A stretch of 48,512 bases of DNA from Caulobacteraceae bacterium (GCA_028290905.1 JAQGIW010000028.1:1-48512), one strand, 5' to 3'; counted from the first letter of the stretch, positions 7,440-16,252 are shown. Notes: generated by a model not told the origin, from the sequence alone. Numbers and translations: made by a program.

Positions 7440-8837
7440 TCAAGCTTGTGTCATCCACCCTTCGGCGCCCATGGCTGCTTGCCGGAGCGCTTCCGACCTC
7501 GTGGGGTGTGGGTGACAGGTGCGTGCGACATCCTCGCCGTCAGCCTGAAACGCCATCGCCACACATGCCTCGCCGATAATCTCGCTGGCTTGTGGACCGA
7601 TCATGTGCACACCGAGAATCCGGTAGTCCTCGCGGCTGGAGATAACCTTCACAAAGCCCTCGCTCTCATGAGCAAGTCTGGCGCGGCTGTTGGCGGAGAA
7701 CGGAAACCTGCCGACCCTGTAACCTCTGCCGGACGTCCGGACCTCGGCCTCGGTTTCGCCGACCCAGGCGACCTCTGGGCTGGTGTAGATGACATTCGGA
7801 ATAACGTCGTAGTCCATCCTGCCAGGCCGGCCGGCCAGGAGCTCAATACAGGCGATGGCCTCGTCCTCCGCTTTGTGCGCGAGCATCGGTCCACGGGTGA
7901 CGTCGCCGACCGCCCAGATCCCAGGGACGGCCGTCGCGAATGGTTCCGTCGGGATAAAGCCTTGCTTGTCGAGGGAAAGGCCGATCGCTTCCAGGCCAAG
8001 GTCGCCGACGAAGGGCTGACGGCCGACCGCGCTCAGGACCACGTCCGCCTTGAGGCTCCGGATTGTGCCGTCGGCCAGGTTCCGGACTCTGACAACCACC
8101 TCATCCTCGCCGGCGAGCGCGTCCAGCGCCATGGTGAGGAGGCGGAAGCGGAGATTCTGCTTCTCGAGGATCCCCCGAAGCGCGCGCGAAATCTCCTCAT
8201 CGGCGCCCGGGATGATGCGATCGTGGGCCTCCACAACCTCGACGTCGGAGCCCAGGCGGCGCCAGACCGATCCCAACTCAAGGCCGATGCAACCCGCGCC
8301 GATAATCAGGAGTCGCCGTGGAGGTTCGCGGAGCGCGAGCGCCCCGGTCGAGTCGACAATGCGATTTTGGTCGACCACCACGCCCGGTAGTGAGGATGGA
8401 ATCGACCCGGTCGCAATCACAACGTGCCGCGCGGAGAGAGTGACTTTGGTCTGTTCCGCCCTGCGTACGGAGATCCGCCCGGAACAGTTCAGGCGCGCCC
8501 AGCCTTCGATCCGATCGACCCCATTCTTGTCGAAGAGGTCTTCGATGCTGCGGCCGAGCGCGTCAACGCTCGCCTGCTTCTGACTCATCATGATGGACAG
8601 GTCGAATTTGGGGCTTACCCTGATACCAAACTCGGCGAACTTGGTGCGGGCGAAATCGAAAAGCCCGGTGGCGTGCAAGAGGCTCTTCGATGGTATGCAG
8701 CCGTTGTTGAGACATGTGCCGCCCAACACCGAGTTGCCCTCGACGCAAGCTGTCTTCAGTCCCAGCTGGCTCGCCCGGATGGCGGCCGTGTAGCCGCCAA
8801 CGCCGCTGCCGATCACCACTACGTCGTAGTCGGTCAT
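7440..8837 (-). CDS. lpdA: Dihydrolipoamide dehydrogenase-like flavoprotein (E3)
   Basis: A 465-residue class I pyridine nucleotide disulfide oxidoreductase. VVIGSGVGGYTAAIRA binds FAD, GGTCLNNGCIPSKSLLHA holds the redox-active disulfide, and IIGAGCIGLELGSVW binds NAD. The C-terminus has HPHPTRSE, the His-Glu active-site pair contributed to the partner subunit. Family enzymes reoxidise lipoamide in 2-oxoacid dehydrogenase complexes. No E1, E2 or lipoyl-domain gene is adjacent; the nearest E1 pair is 36 kb away on the minus strand. It may serve another disulfide substrate. The ATG at 8837 was preferred over an upstream frame extension. Operator copy 5 is 86 bases upstream. Confidence 0.85.
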   Translation of the reverse strand: MTDYDVVVIGSGVGGYTAAIRASQLGLKTACVEGNSVLGGTCLNNGCIPSKSLLHATGLFDFARTKFAEFGIRVSPKFDLSIMMSQKQASVDALGRSIEDLFDKNGVDRIEGWARLNCSGRISVRRAEQTKVTLSARHVVIATGSIPSSLPGVVVDQNRIVDSTGALALREPPRRLLIIGAGCIGLELGSVWRRLGSDVEVVEAHDRIIPGADEEISRALRGILEKQNLRFRLLTMALDALAGEDEVVVRVRNLADGTIRSLKADVVLSAVGRQPFVGDLGLEAIGLSLDKQGFIPTEPFATAVPGIWAVGDVTRGPMLAHKAEDEAIACIELLAGRPGRMDYDVIPNVIYTSPEVAWVGETEAEVRTSGRGYRVGRFPFSANSRARLAHESEGFVKVISSREDYRILGVHMIGPQASEIIGEACVAMAFQADGEDVARTCHPHPTRSEALRQAAMGAEGWMTQA

Positions 8838-9172
8838 ACCCACCGTTTCGAGCACCCAATTCTCGCGGCGCCGTCTTCGTGGGCCGCGTGATCAAAACTA
8901 GGCGAGGGGTCGGGTCTCGTGGGAGGTCGAAATTCCCTCCTATTCGGTCGGGCTGACGCCGTGGCGAATAGCCCGGCACGAGTTTTTCGACCTGCGCCTT
9001 AGTCAACCTCTTCGCGCGGCAGGTCAGGTATTGCCTGACGTCGGCGTACCGCGACTACATCGACAAGAGCTGCGCGGTCGCGACCCTCGCCACTGACGCT
9101 TGGCGCCAGGATCCTCACCTACCTGACACCGGCTGCGGAGCTGTGGCTTCGCCATCCATCGCGGGCTTGGCC
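8838..9172. other. Intergenic region with operator copy 5
   Basis: It contains operator copy 5. The remainder (8960-9172) has short reading frames on both strands that look protein-like in places but match no family I can name; they could be further gene debris. Confidence 0.4.
8923..8939 (-). promoter_or_regulatory. Regulon operator, copy 5
   Basis: On the minus strand GAGGGAATTTCGACCTC, followed by CCACGAG. Both arms are perfect, and the core is identical to copies 1 and 2. It lies 85 bases upstream of the flavoprotein gene, in its orientation. Confidence 0.65.
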
Positions 9173-10030
9173 CTATGGAGACGCGTCAAGGAACATCTGG
9201 CAGTGGGCGACAAATAGGTCAGGATACTGAAACAAGGAGCCGTGGCCGGAATCCGGATAGATGATCAGCTGGGCATTGGGAATGCCTTGAGACAGAGTGA
9301 ACGAGTTGACTGTCGGGACCATCACATCGTGACTGCCGTTCACCACTAAGGTCGGCTGCGTGATGTCCCTCAGCTGGGCGAACCGCTCTCCATGAACCTT
9401 GCGCCAGTCGGCTATCGCGGCCCTCTGAGCCGCCATCGTCTTGGGGGATGTGGGCCGGTCTGCGTCAACCTTGCGTAGGTGACGACGCTGCCAGAAGGCC
9501 CGACCTGCGGCTTGGCTGGCCGCCGATGGGCGAAAAAAGAGATAGAGGAAGGCGTCCAGGCCGCTCTCACCCGTGTTGGGGTCGGTCGACGCGCCCAACT
9601 CCAGATACTTTGGGTCCTGCGAGGGTTCGCCGCCGCGGGGCGCGGTGCCGACCAGTATGAGGCGCCGCACAAGGGCTCGATGCCGCAGCACCAGCGCCTG
9701 GGCGATATAGCCGCCGATCGAGAAGCCGAGAAAATCGGTCTGCGGCAGGCCAAGGGCGTGAATGAAGGCGGCGGCATGATCCGCCATCGCTTCGATAGTG
9801 TCTGGAGTCTCTCCGCTGGAGTTGGCCACACCGGCGTTGTCGAACAGGATCACCTGGCGGGCGGCGGCCAATCCGTCGGTCACGGCAGGATCCCAGCTGT
9901 CCATGCCGGCGCGAAAGTGCTGCATTAGCAACAATGGTGGCCCGGAACCCTCCCCGAACCGGCGATGGGCGAACACGACGCCATTCGCCTCGACGAACCT
10001 GGTCGGCGCGTTGACGTGGGTGTGCGTCAT
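9173..10030 (-). CDS. Alpha/beta hydrolase (paralogue C)
   Basis: A 285-residue alpha/beta hydrolase. It is the third and most diverged of the set with the genes at 436 and 2791. GFSIGGYIAQA holds the nucleophile, NGSHDVMVP the acid, and DSGHGSLFQYP the His, so it should be active. The ATG at 10030 is preferred because AGGAGG lies seven bases before it; a GTG three codons upstream overlaps that ribosome site. Operator copy 6 lies about 60 bases upstream. Substrate unknown. Confidence 0.88.
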   Translation of the reverse strand: MTHTHVNAPTRFVEANGVVFAHRRFGEGSGPPLLLMQHFRAGMDSWDPAVTDGLAAARQVILFDNAGVANSSGETPDTIEAMADHAAAFIHALGLPQTDFLGFSIGGYIAQALVLRHRALVRRLILVGTAPRGGEPSQDPKYLELGASTDPNTGESGLDAFLYLFFRPSAASQAAGRAFWQRRHLRKVDADRPTSPKTMAAQRAAIADWRKVHGERFAQLRDITQPTLVVNGSHDVMVPTVNSFTLSQGIPNAQLIIYPDSGHGSLFQYPDLFVAHCQMFLDASP

Positions 10031-10063
10031 AGACAGCACCTCCTCTTTTCGGGAGAGACCAGA

Positions 10064-10285
10064 CTAAAGCGCACGAGGGTGCGATGGACGAGGTCGAAAG
10101 GCCTCGAATTGAGACGTCGGGCGTCGCACGCAGACGACATCGAAGGGCGCGAGCCGCTCAATTAGCGGGCCGGTTTCCTCCAGGTGGTCCGTGAAGACCG
10201 TAATCTCGGCCTTTGCCGTGACGGGCGCCCAGTCCGCCGATTCCAACGCTGCATTCTGATAATCATCGAGTATCGCGACTTTCAT
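10064..10285 (-). pseudogene. D-2-hydroxyacid dehydrogenase, N-terminal fragment
   Basis: The frame begins MKVAILDDYQNAAL, continues ADWAPVTAKAEITVF and reaches LAPFDVVCV, the start of NAD-dependent 2-hydroxyacid dehydrogenases of the D-isomer type. Homology stops at about 10127, some 53 residues in. The remaining codons read through the operator copy 6 region, so the rest of the enzyme, including the NAD and catalytic domains, is lost. AAGGA precedes the ATG, and it follows the gene at 10297 by 11 bases. Confidence 0.75.
10090..10105 (-). promoter_or_regulatory. Regulon operator, copy 6
   Basis: On the minus strand GAGGCCTTTCGACCTC, preceded by TCTCAATTC. The spacer is one base shorter than in the other copies. 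It lies inside the open frame of the truncated hydroxyacid dehydrogenase and 59 bases upstream of the hydrolase at 9173-10030, in that gene's orientation. Confidence 0.6.
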
Positions 10286-10296
10286 CGCCGAGGTCC

Positions 10297-11022
10297 TTAA
10301 GCGGCGACATACCAGAGGCGCCTGATGTCGATCGAGACCAAGATCGGCGCATCGATCTTCCGATTGTCGGCTCCGCGCGGATGAACCCGCCGTCGATGCG
10401 GCGCAAACAGGCCACCATGGTCGTAATAGTCGCCGATGTACTGAGCGGCCTGGGCTCCCCCGAGGACATCGACGGTGTAATCGTGGCGCCGCATGAGCCC
10501 GTCCGGTCCGAAGTAGGTCACCTGCTCGCGGGTGTGGCTCGCGATATGGTCCGGAAAGATAACCCTCAGCCGTCGCCAGGTTTCGCCTGCCTCCTCCCAC
10601 GGCTCGATCTCCGCCGTTTCAAATCCGGCATAGGTGTAGAGAAACGGTTGAGTCAGGTAGGTCCAGAGCGCGTAGCCATCGAAGTAGGCGGCATGTAGAG
10701 CATCCCAGGGTGTTTCGCCGACGTGGCCGGCGAAGGCTTCGCGCGGATTATCACGAACTTCGATCACCTGCCCTGCCGCGTCCTCGACCACGAGCCGGGT
10801 TGGGGTGAAGCGAACCCGCCGGTCGGAGCCTCCGAAGCGGCCGAGGGTCGCCTGCTGGAGGCGGGTGTTCGCTTCGTATGTGCTGTTCTCAAAAAGGCCG
10901 GTTTGACCCTTCAGGTCCCAGAGCACACCGCCCACCGATAATTCGAGCGAGACACTACGTTGTGCGTTCCACCGCTCCAGGCCGCCATGCGCGGCGACGG
11001 CCAACTCCAGTAGATCGCTCAC
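10297..11022 (-). CDS. Uncharacterised protein, paralogue of 6009-6728
   Basis: A 241-residue protein of the same unrecognised family as the gene at 6009. Conserved landmarks are AHGGLERW, NPREAFAGHVGETPWDALH, YFDGYALWTYLTQPFLYTYAGFE, HDYTVDVLGG and PILVSIDI. There is no signal peptide or membrane helix. The start is GTG at 11022, supported by a strong AAGGAGGTG. It is followed at 11 bases by the truncated hydroxyacid dehydrogenase, so it once headed an operon with that enzyme. No good operator copy lies directly upstream. Confidence 0.8.
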   Translation of the reverse strand: MSDLLELAVAAHGGLERWNAQRSVSLELSVGGVLWDLKGQTGLFENSTYEANTRLQQATLGRFGGSDRRVRFTPTRLVVEDAAGQVIEVRDNPREAFAGHVGETPWDALHAAYFDGYALWTYLTQPFLYTYAGFETAEIEPWEEAGETWRRLRVIFPDHIASHTREQVTYFGPDGLMRRHDYTVDVLGGAQAAQYIGDYYDHGGLFAPHRRRVHPRGADNRKIDAPILVSIDIRRLWYVAA

Positions 11023-11445
11023 GGCGACACCTCCTTAGACTGCAGTGGTTCAGCCGCGGCGCAACGGCCTTGCGAGCCCGCCCGGAAGGCGACCCAGTCC
11101 CTTCTCAGACGTCACCCCCAACTTCACCCTGAGTGGTCGTTGAGCCGGCCATCTTGCTAAGCCGCCGACGCGCGGGCGCGAACGTCGTTTTTACCTCTTT
11201 TTGAGACGCCGAAGTCGTCATCGCTCTGCGGCGGAACCACGACGCGCGTTAAGAGTTGTGAAAATGGCCCTCGGAATGGCGGCTTGGTAGGAGGGCAGCC
11301 ACGGTGGGTTGACGTCTGGACGGCCCAAATGCCGCGCGCGTCTCGGGCGACGGGCAGCGGATGGCAGTTGCCAGTCGGTCCGCGGCTGCTCAATACTAGA
11401 AGCCGACCGATCGATGCCTTCTGAGTCCCGACGGGGAGGCCCGCG
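11023..11445. other. Divergent intergenic region before the AraC-type regulator
   Basis: A 420-base gap between two divergent genes. It contains a degenerate operator-like half-site at 11181-11197 followed by TTGAGACGCCG. No gene is supported; a short minus-strand frame from 11393 has no recognisable content. Confidence 0.45.
11181..11197 (+). promoter_or_regulatory. Degenerate operator-like site before the AraC-type gene
   Basis: AACGTCGTTTTTACCTC keeps the right half of the regulon element (TTTTT, A, CCTC), but the GAGG arm is lost. It points toward the regulator gene 249 bases away. If bound, it would allow autoregulation; this is weak. Confidence 0.3.
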
Positions 11446-12420
11446 ATGATCGAGATAGCGCTCGCTGTTTCGCCCGGCTTTCAGATGATGATCTTCGCCG
11501 CCCTCTCGGTGTTCGAGGTCGCCAACGTTTGCACCGGTGAACCCCTTTACGAAATCCATGTCCTTTCCGAGCAGGGAGGCGAAATCCGTAGTTCGCTTGG
11601 AATGCCGATCAAGACCGCGGGATTCGAGAGATCGGACTTCGACACCCTTATCTTAGGCGGCCTAATCGACGTAGCGCCACCAAATCCGGAAGGCCTGCTT
11701 CAGTTCATCCGCAGATGTTCCGTGTCATGCCGTCGGGTCGGCTCAATTTGCACCGGTGCCTTCATGCTGGCCGAGGCTGGAGTGCTTGATGGGCGTCGCG
11801 CCACGACCCACTGGCGATACGCGCCGGAACTACGCGCTCGCTACCCTAAAATCTCGGTCGAGGAGGATCTCATCTACATCACCGATGGTCCGATCTGGAC
11901 GTCCGCGGGCATGACCGCCGGCGTCGACCTGATCCTCGGGATGATCGAGATGGACTTCGGCGCGGAGGTGGCGCGGTCCACCGCCCAGATGCTCGTCCTC
12001 TATCACCGGCGGGGAGGCGGACAGTCCCAGCATTCAGCCTTGCTCGAGATGGATCCAAAGACTGACCGGGTCGGGCGGGCTCTGGAATATGCAAGGGCCA
12101 ATCTCCAGCAAAAGCTGACGGTGGACCAACTCGCCGACGCCGCATGTCTCAGTCCGCGCCAATTCAGCCGCGCGTTCCGAGAAGAGACGGGCCTGACGCC
12201 GGCCAAGGCGATCGAAAACCTTCGGCTCGAGGCGGCGCGGCTGATGATGGAGCAAACCCGGCATCCCGCCGAGTTCGTCGCGATGGAAACCGGCTTCGCC
12301 GACCCTGAGCGCATGCGTCGCGCTTTCCTGCGCTCCTTCGGCCAGCCTCCTCAAGCCGTGCGCCGGGCCGCGCGGATCCGGGCCGCCACAAGCTTGCGCC
12401 CCCTGGAAGCGACCACCTAA
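11446..12420 (+). CDS. GlxA/AraC-family transcriptional regulator
   Basis: A 324-residue regulator. Residues 1-190 form a DJ-1/PfpI-like (class I glutamine amidotransferase fold) domain, with LILGGLIDV and the elbow [14 protein letters not shown]. Residues 215-310 form the AraC-type double helix-turn-helix: [20 protein letters not shown], then [20 protein letters not shown], then [14 protein letters not shown]. Such proteins activate or repress local genes in response to small molecules. The ATG follows GGGAGGCCCGCG. It is the only intact regulator among the operator-bearing genes and the natural candidate to bind the GAGG-N9-CCTC element. A frameshifted remnant of a paralogue lies at 45-221. 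Confidence 0.9.
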   Translation: MIEIALAVSPGFQMMIFAALSVFEVANVCTGEPLYEIHVLSEQGGEIRSSLGMPIKTAGFERSDFDTLILGGLIDVAPPNPEGLLQFIRRCSVSCRRVGSICTGAFMLAEAGVLDGRRATTHWRYAPELRARYPKISVEEDLIYITDGPIWTSAGMTAGVDLILGMIEMDFGAEVARSTAQMLVLYHRRGGGQSQHSALLEMDPKTDRVGRALEYARANLQQKLTVDQLADAACLSPRQFSRAFREETGLTPAKAIENLRLEAARLMMEQTRHPAEFVAMETGFADPERMRRAFLRSFGQPPQAVRRAARIRAATSLRPLEATT

Positions 12421-12456
12421 GCCGGCGAATCGAAGGCCGTTTTGAACGTCGCGCTT

Positions 12457-12600
12457 GCGCGCGCGGTGCCACTTCGTGGGACTGGCGTCGGGCATCGACT
12501 GCACGGCCTGGTCTTCAGGCGAAAGCGGCCAAGCCAGGCGTTCGGTGCGCGCCCTCACCGCTCGGTATTGGTCTACAAGCGAATTGCCCCTGCGATCGGT
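12457..12600 (-). pseudogene. egtB: EgtB N-terminal remnant (ergothioneine synthesis)
   Basis: On the minus strand the sequence [40 protein letters not shown] is the conserved N-terminus of EgtB, the iron-dependent hercynine sulfoxide synthase. That motif normally continues HTTWFFE, but here homology stops after HRAR at about 12457, next to the end of the AraC-type gene. No ATG is evident. It lies downstream of egtD on the same strand, so an egtD-egtB operon was cut here. Confidence 0.75.
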
Positions 12601-12683
12601 GCTTGGCGCCAGAGGCGAATGTGACGGCGCTCCGATTCGGGAAGATGTTCGATCGTCAAGCACCCAACCGTCCTCCAGCGACC

Positions 12684-13640
12684 TCAGGACGCCAGCAAGA
12701 AAATTCCGAACGCCGGCGAAGGATTCAAATAGCTGGCCGCCACCCGCCAACGCGCGCGCTCCGCCAAGTCGGCGAAGGCGGCCGGGTCGTGCTTGTAGGA
12801 GTTTTCGGTGTGAATGGTCTCGCCTGGCTCGAACTCCAAGACCCAGCCGCCGATCTCGACGCGCTGCTGTCGCCGGCTCACCAGATGCATTTCGATGCGG
12901 CTGGCGACGGAGTTCCACACCGAAAGGTGCTCAAAACTCTCCAGATCAAAATCGGCGCCGAACTCGCGGTTGAGGCGCGTCAGGACGTTCTTATTGAATG
13001 CTGCGGTCACGCCCTGGTCGTCCGCATACGCGGGGATGAGAACCTCGGCTGGCTTGGCCAGGTCCGCACCCACGGCAAATTTCGACCCCGGCCCCAGCAC
13101 GGCGCGGGCGTTGCGCAGGAACTCTACAGCCTCGTCGGGCGAGAAGTTGCCGATCGTCGAGCCTGGAATGAAGCCGACGACCGGTGAACGCGCCGCGGCC
13201 GCAGGCAACCGCACGGGCTGAGTGAAGTCGTGGACCAGGGGGGATACTGCGAGGCGTGGGTAGCGTTCGCGCAGCATCTGGGCGGCGTGCTCCACGGCGT
13301 CACGGCAATTGTCGATCGGTACGTAGCGGCGGATTTGCGGCGCCGCATCCAGCAACAGGCGGGTCTTGGTGCTGGATCCGCTGCCGAACTCGACCAGCGT
13401 CGCATCCTGAGGAACAAAGGCGGCGATGTCCTCGGCGACCTGCCCCAGCAACGCCGTCTCGGTGCGGGTGACGTAGTATTCCGGCAGCTCACAGATCGCT
13501 TCGAACAGGCGCGAGCCTTCGGCGTCGTAGAAATATTTGCTGGGGATGCTCTTCTGAGACGCGGTCAACCCCGCGAGCACGTCTTCGGGGATCGAATACG
13601 CGACGTGGCGGTCGGCGACGGACGCGTGCATTGACATCAT
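12684..13640 (-). CDS. egtD: L-histidine N(alpha)-methyltransferase
   Basis: A 318-residue SAM-dependent methyltransferase that trimethylates histidine to hercynine, the first step of ergothioneine synthesis. Landmarks are [18 protein letters not shown] and [10 protein letters not shown] near the N-terminus, [17 protein letters not shown] for SAM binding, [22 protein letters not shown], and HTENSYKHD near the end, which supplies substrate-binding residues. Full length for the family. The start has AAGGACCCCGGG before ATG ATG. It follows the NTF2-like gene by 92 bases. Because egtB survives only as a stub downstream, the pathway cannot be completed from this locus unless another egtB exists. 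Confidence 0.92.
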   Translation of the reverse strand: MMSMHASVADRHVAYSIPEDVLAGLTASQKSIPSKYFYDAEGSRLFEAICELPEYYVTRTETALLGQVAEDIAAFVPQDATLVEFGSGSSTKTRLLLDAAPQIRRYVPIDNCRDAVEHAAQMLRERYPRLAVSPLVHDFTQPVRLPAAAARSPVVGFIPGSTIGNFSPDEAVEFLRNARAVLGPGSKFAVGADLAKPAEVLIPAYADDQGVTAAFNKNVLTRLNREFGADFDLESFEHLSVWNSVASRIEMHLVSRRQQRVEIGGWVLEFEPGETIHTENSYKHDPAAFADLAERARWRVAASYLNPSPAFGIFLLAS

Positions 13641-13732
13641 CCCGGGGTCCTTAAGTTGGGGGCAGCACGGCGCCCGGCCGGCGAGTGGCGATTTCGTCGG
13701 AGGCGGCCGCTGCTCCGCTGCGTCCGAGGCGG

Positions 13733-14134
13733 TCAGGCGGGGAAATTATCGCCGAACATCGGTCGGCCGCTGACCGAGGTCGCCTTGTCAGCCTCATCCT
13801 CGACGACGTCCCAGTGCTCCGCGAGACGACCCGCCTCCACGCGCACAACATCGAGCACGATCCACGCTTTGGGGCTCGCAAGACCGGTGAAACGGCCGTG
13901 CAGCATCAGCTTGTCGCCCTCGGCAAAGATCAGGCCATTCTCGTAGCGTAGTGTCTTGGGACCGTTCTTGATCAGGTTGAACAGACCTTCCCGGCCTGGC
14001 GGAATGTGTGCGCTGTGCTGGATGTAGTCGGGGGACCAGAACGCCTCGGCGGCCTGGTAGTCCTTCTCGTTGAAAAGCGTGTCGAACGCCTTCAGCACAA
14101 GCGCCTTGTTCTGTTGCTCGATGGTCTGCGTCAT
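13733..14134 (-). CDS. NTF2/SnoaL-like protein
   Basis: A 133-residue SnoaL-type protein: NKALVLKAFDTLFNEKDYQAAEAFWSP, then YIQHSAHIPPGREGL, then FAEGDKLMLHGRFTG, and AEHWDVVEDE at the end. (These are consecutive landmarks.) It resembles the stand-alone SnoaL-like polyketide-cyclase-type proteins common near oxidoreductases; the reaction is unknown. The ATG at 14134 was preferred because GAGG precedes it by about 7 bases; a TTG 7 codons upstream is less likely. Operator copy 7 lies about 110 bases upstream, and egtD follows. Confidence 0.85.
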   Translation of the reverse strand: MTQTIEQQNKALVLKAFDTLFNEKDYQAAEAFWSPDYIQHSAHIPPGREGLFNLIKNGPKTLRYENGLIFAEGDKLMLHGRFTGLASPKAWIVLDVVRVEAGRLAEHWDVVEDEADKATSVSGRPMFGDNFPA

Positions 14135-14243
14135 GAATCGCCTCACGGGATACAATCTTGGACAGAAGGCGAAGCGGCCTCGATTGCATGCGGCGTCGTT
14201 GCTCCGCCCGCCAGAACGTTAGCCGCAGGCGATGGGCTGTTGT

Positions 14244-14260
14244 GAGGTCGAAAACCCCTC
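14244..14260 (-). promoter_or_regulatory. Regulon operator, copy 7
   Basis: On the minus strand GAGGGGTTTTCGACCTC, followed by ACAAC. Both arms are perfect. It lies 109 bases upstream of the NTF2-like gene at 13733-14134, in its orientation, and would also control egtD. Confidence 0.65.
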
Positions 14261-14469
14261 AAATCCAGCCACCTGGGCCGAATACAAGCGGCGGACGATC
14301 GATACCCAACCCGAAAAAGCCGGAGCTACCTGAAGCAGCGCGATAGCGACTGGCCCCATTTCCGATAACGCCAGGGCTGATCACGCCGCAACTTAGTGAT
14401 GGACAACGACAATTTCTGATATTGTTCCTGATACGCCAAATGTCTAATAATTACAACAGTTTATGTTTT

Positions 14470-14486
14470 CAGACGTTTTCGACCTC
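14470..14486 (+). promoter_or_regulatory. Orphan partial operator, copy 8
   Basis: CAGACGTTTTCGACCTC followed by ACATG. The core and right arm match; the left GAGG arm is degenerate. It points right toward the truncated SDR, which is on the opposite strand, so it no longer serves a gene. Confidence 0.45.
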
Positions 14487-14588
14487 ACATGCCCCGCTCA
14501 CCTGCGGAACCTGATCGAAGCTGCTACTGCAGCTCCGATCAGACCAGATCGCCGTTCGAACGAACAACGATCGTCGGGACCCCGAATT

Positions 14589-15126
14589 TTAGTTGGCGCT
14601 GTGTCCGCCGTCGACGTTGAGGACGTGGCCGGTGATGAAGCGGGCCTCGTCTGACGCGATGAGCACAATGCCGTCGGCGACTTCTTTGGAGAGGCCGAGT
14701 CGACCCAGAGGAACTTGAGACGCCAAAGCCGCCTTGTTCTCCGCCGTACCGGTGAAGCGGGTCAACATGCCGGTGTCCGTGGGGCCTGGCGCGACGGCGT
14801 TAACGCGAATGCCCGACTTGGCGAGCTCCAGCGCCACCGACTTGGTGATGCCTTCGACGGCGTGCTTGGCGCCGACGTAGATCGAGGCGAAGGCCGCGCC
14901 CTCGTGCCCATAGGTCGACGAGATGTTGATGATGTTGCCGCTGCCCTGAGCCTGCATCGCGCGCACTTCGTGCTTCATACTCAGCACCACACCTAGGACG
15001 TTGGTTTCGAACGTCGCCGCAAAGCTTTCCGCGGTCTGGTCGGTGATGGGGCCAACCGCACCCTCGGTGGCGGCGTTGTTCACGGCGACATCAAGACGCC
15101 CGAACCGCTCGATGGTCTTGTCGACC
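14589..15126 (-). pseudogene. SDR, 5'-truncated near-copy of the gene at 1728
   Basis: From VDKT to the C-terminal VDGGHSAN this fragment differs from the SDR at 1728-2474 in about 7 of the last 161 residues. NNAATEG, NISSTYGHEG and IYVGAKHAVEG are kept. The first 70 residues, including the cofactor-binding TGALTGIG, are missing. Homology ends at GTCGACC (15126), where Fur-like sequence begins. A start could be imagined at 15083, but the protein could not bind cofactor normally. Confidence 0.85.
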
Positions 15127-15840
<714 letters not shown>

Positions 15841-16148
15841 GCGGCGGTGAGGATAGCAGGGCGTGAACGGATACCCGGCGCCTAGTGACAAAAATGTCCG
15901 TCCAACGTTCCACGCCACCGTTCCACCCCTGCCACTGTCGCTCGCGCCTGCCGATGACACGCATCGATCGGCGACAGAACTTTGAACCTTGTTCCCGTTC
16001 CAAGACATCAACCCATTGCCCCCCACAGGGCGAGCAGGGTCATGGGAGGACCTTCATGCCGGTGGCGACCATTGGCCGGACTCTGAATTCCGACGGCAAC
16101 TGGGCGACCCCAACCGGAAGGATCCCCGCGATGCGTAAGCGCCTGACC

Positions 16149-16170
16149 ATGTCCCCCTTAAGGGGGACAT
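16149..16170. repeat. Perfect 22-bp palindrome
   Basis: Two 11-base arms, ATGTCCCCCTT and its complement, meet without a spacer. It resembles REP-type palindromes more than a terminator, since no T-run follows. The sequence GGGACATCC at its right side recurs in the next inverted repeat, 70 bases on. Confidence 0.7.
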
Positions 16171-16233
16171 CCAAAGCCGCGAAATACTCGTCCCAGGAGC
16201 GCAGGAGCGCTCGCGTCTAACACTTCAACAAAA

Positions 16234-16252
16234 GAACGGGACATCCCCGTTC
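16234..16252. repeat. Inverted repeat GAACGGG-N5-CCCGTTC
   Basis: Seven-base perfect arms around ACATC. It lies 31 bases upstream of the secreted-protein start and could be an operator or the edge of a mobile remnant. Confidence 0.5.

Larger units (their letters stand above)
14135..14588. other. Intergenic region with operator copies 7 and 8, AT-rich centre
   Basis: It contains operator copy 7, and an AT-rich stretch at about 14395-14470 that differs from the GC-rich surroundings. A partial operator copy 8 lies at its right edge. No gene is supported. Confidence 0.5.

Noticed and set aside
7252-7458. Small minus-strand frame after the flavoprotein gene
   Set aside because: No recognisable content or ribosome site; probably untranslated spacer.
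8985-9172. Possible regulator-like or enzyme-like remnant between the flavoprotein and hydrolase genes
   Set aside because: Readable stretches exist on both strands but I could not match either to a family with confidence.
11157-11393. 78-codon minus-strand frame upstream of the AraC-type gene
   Set aside because: No domain, no ribosome site, low-complexity composition.
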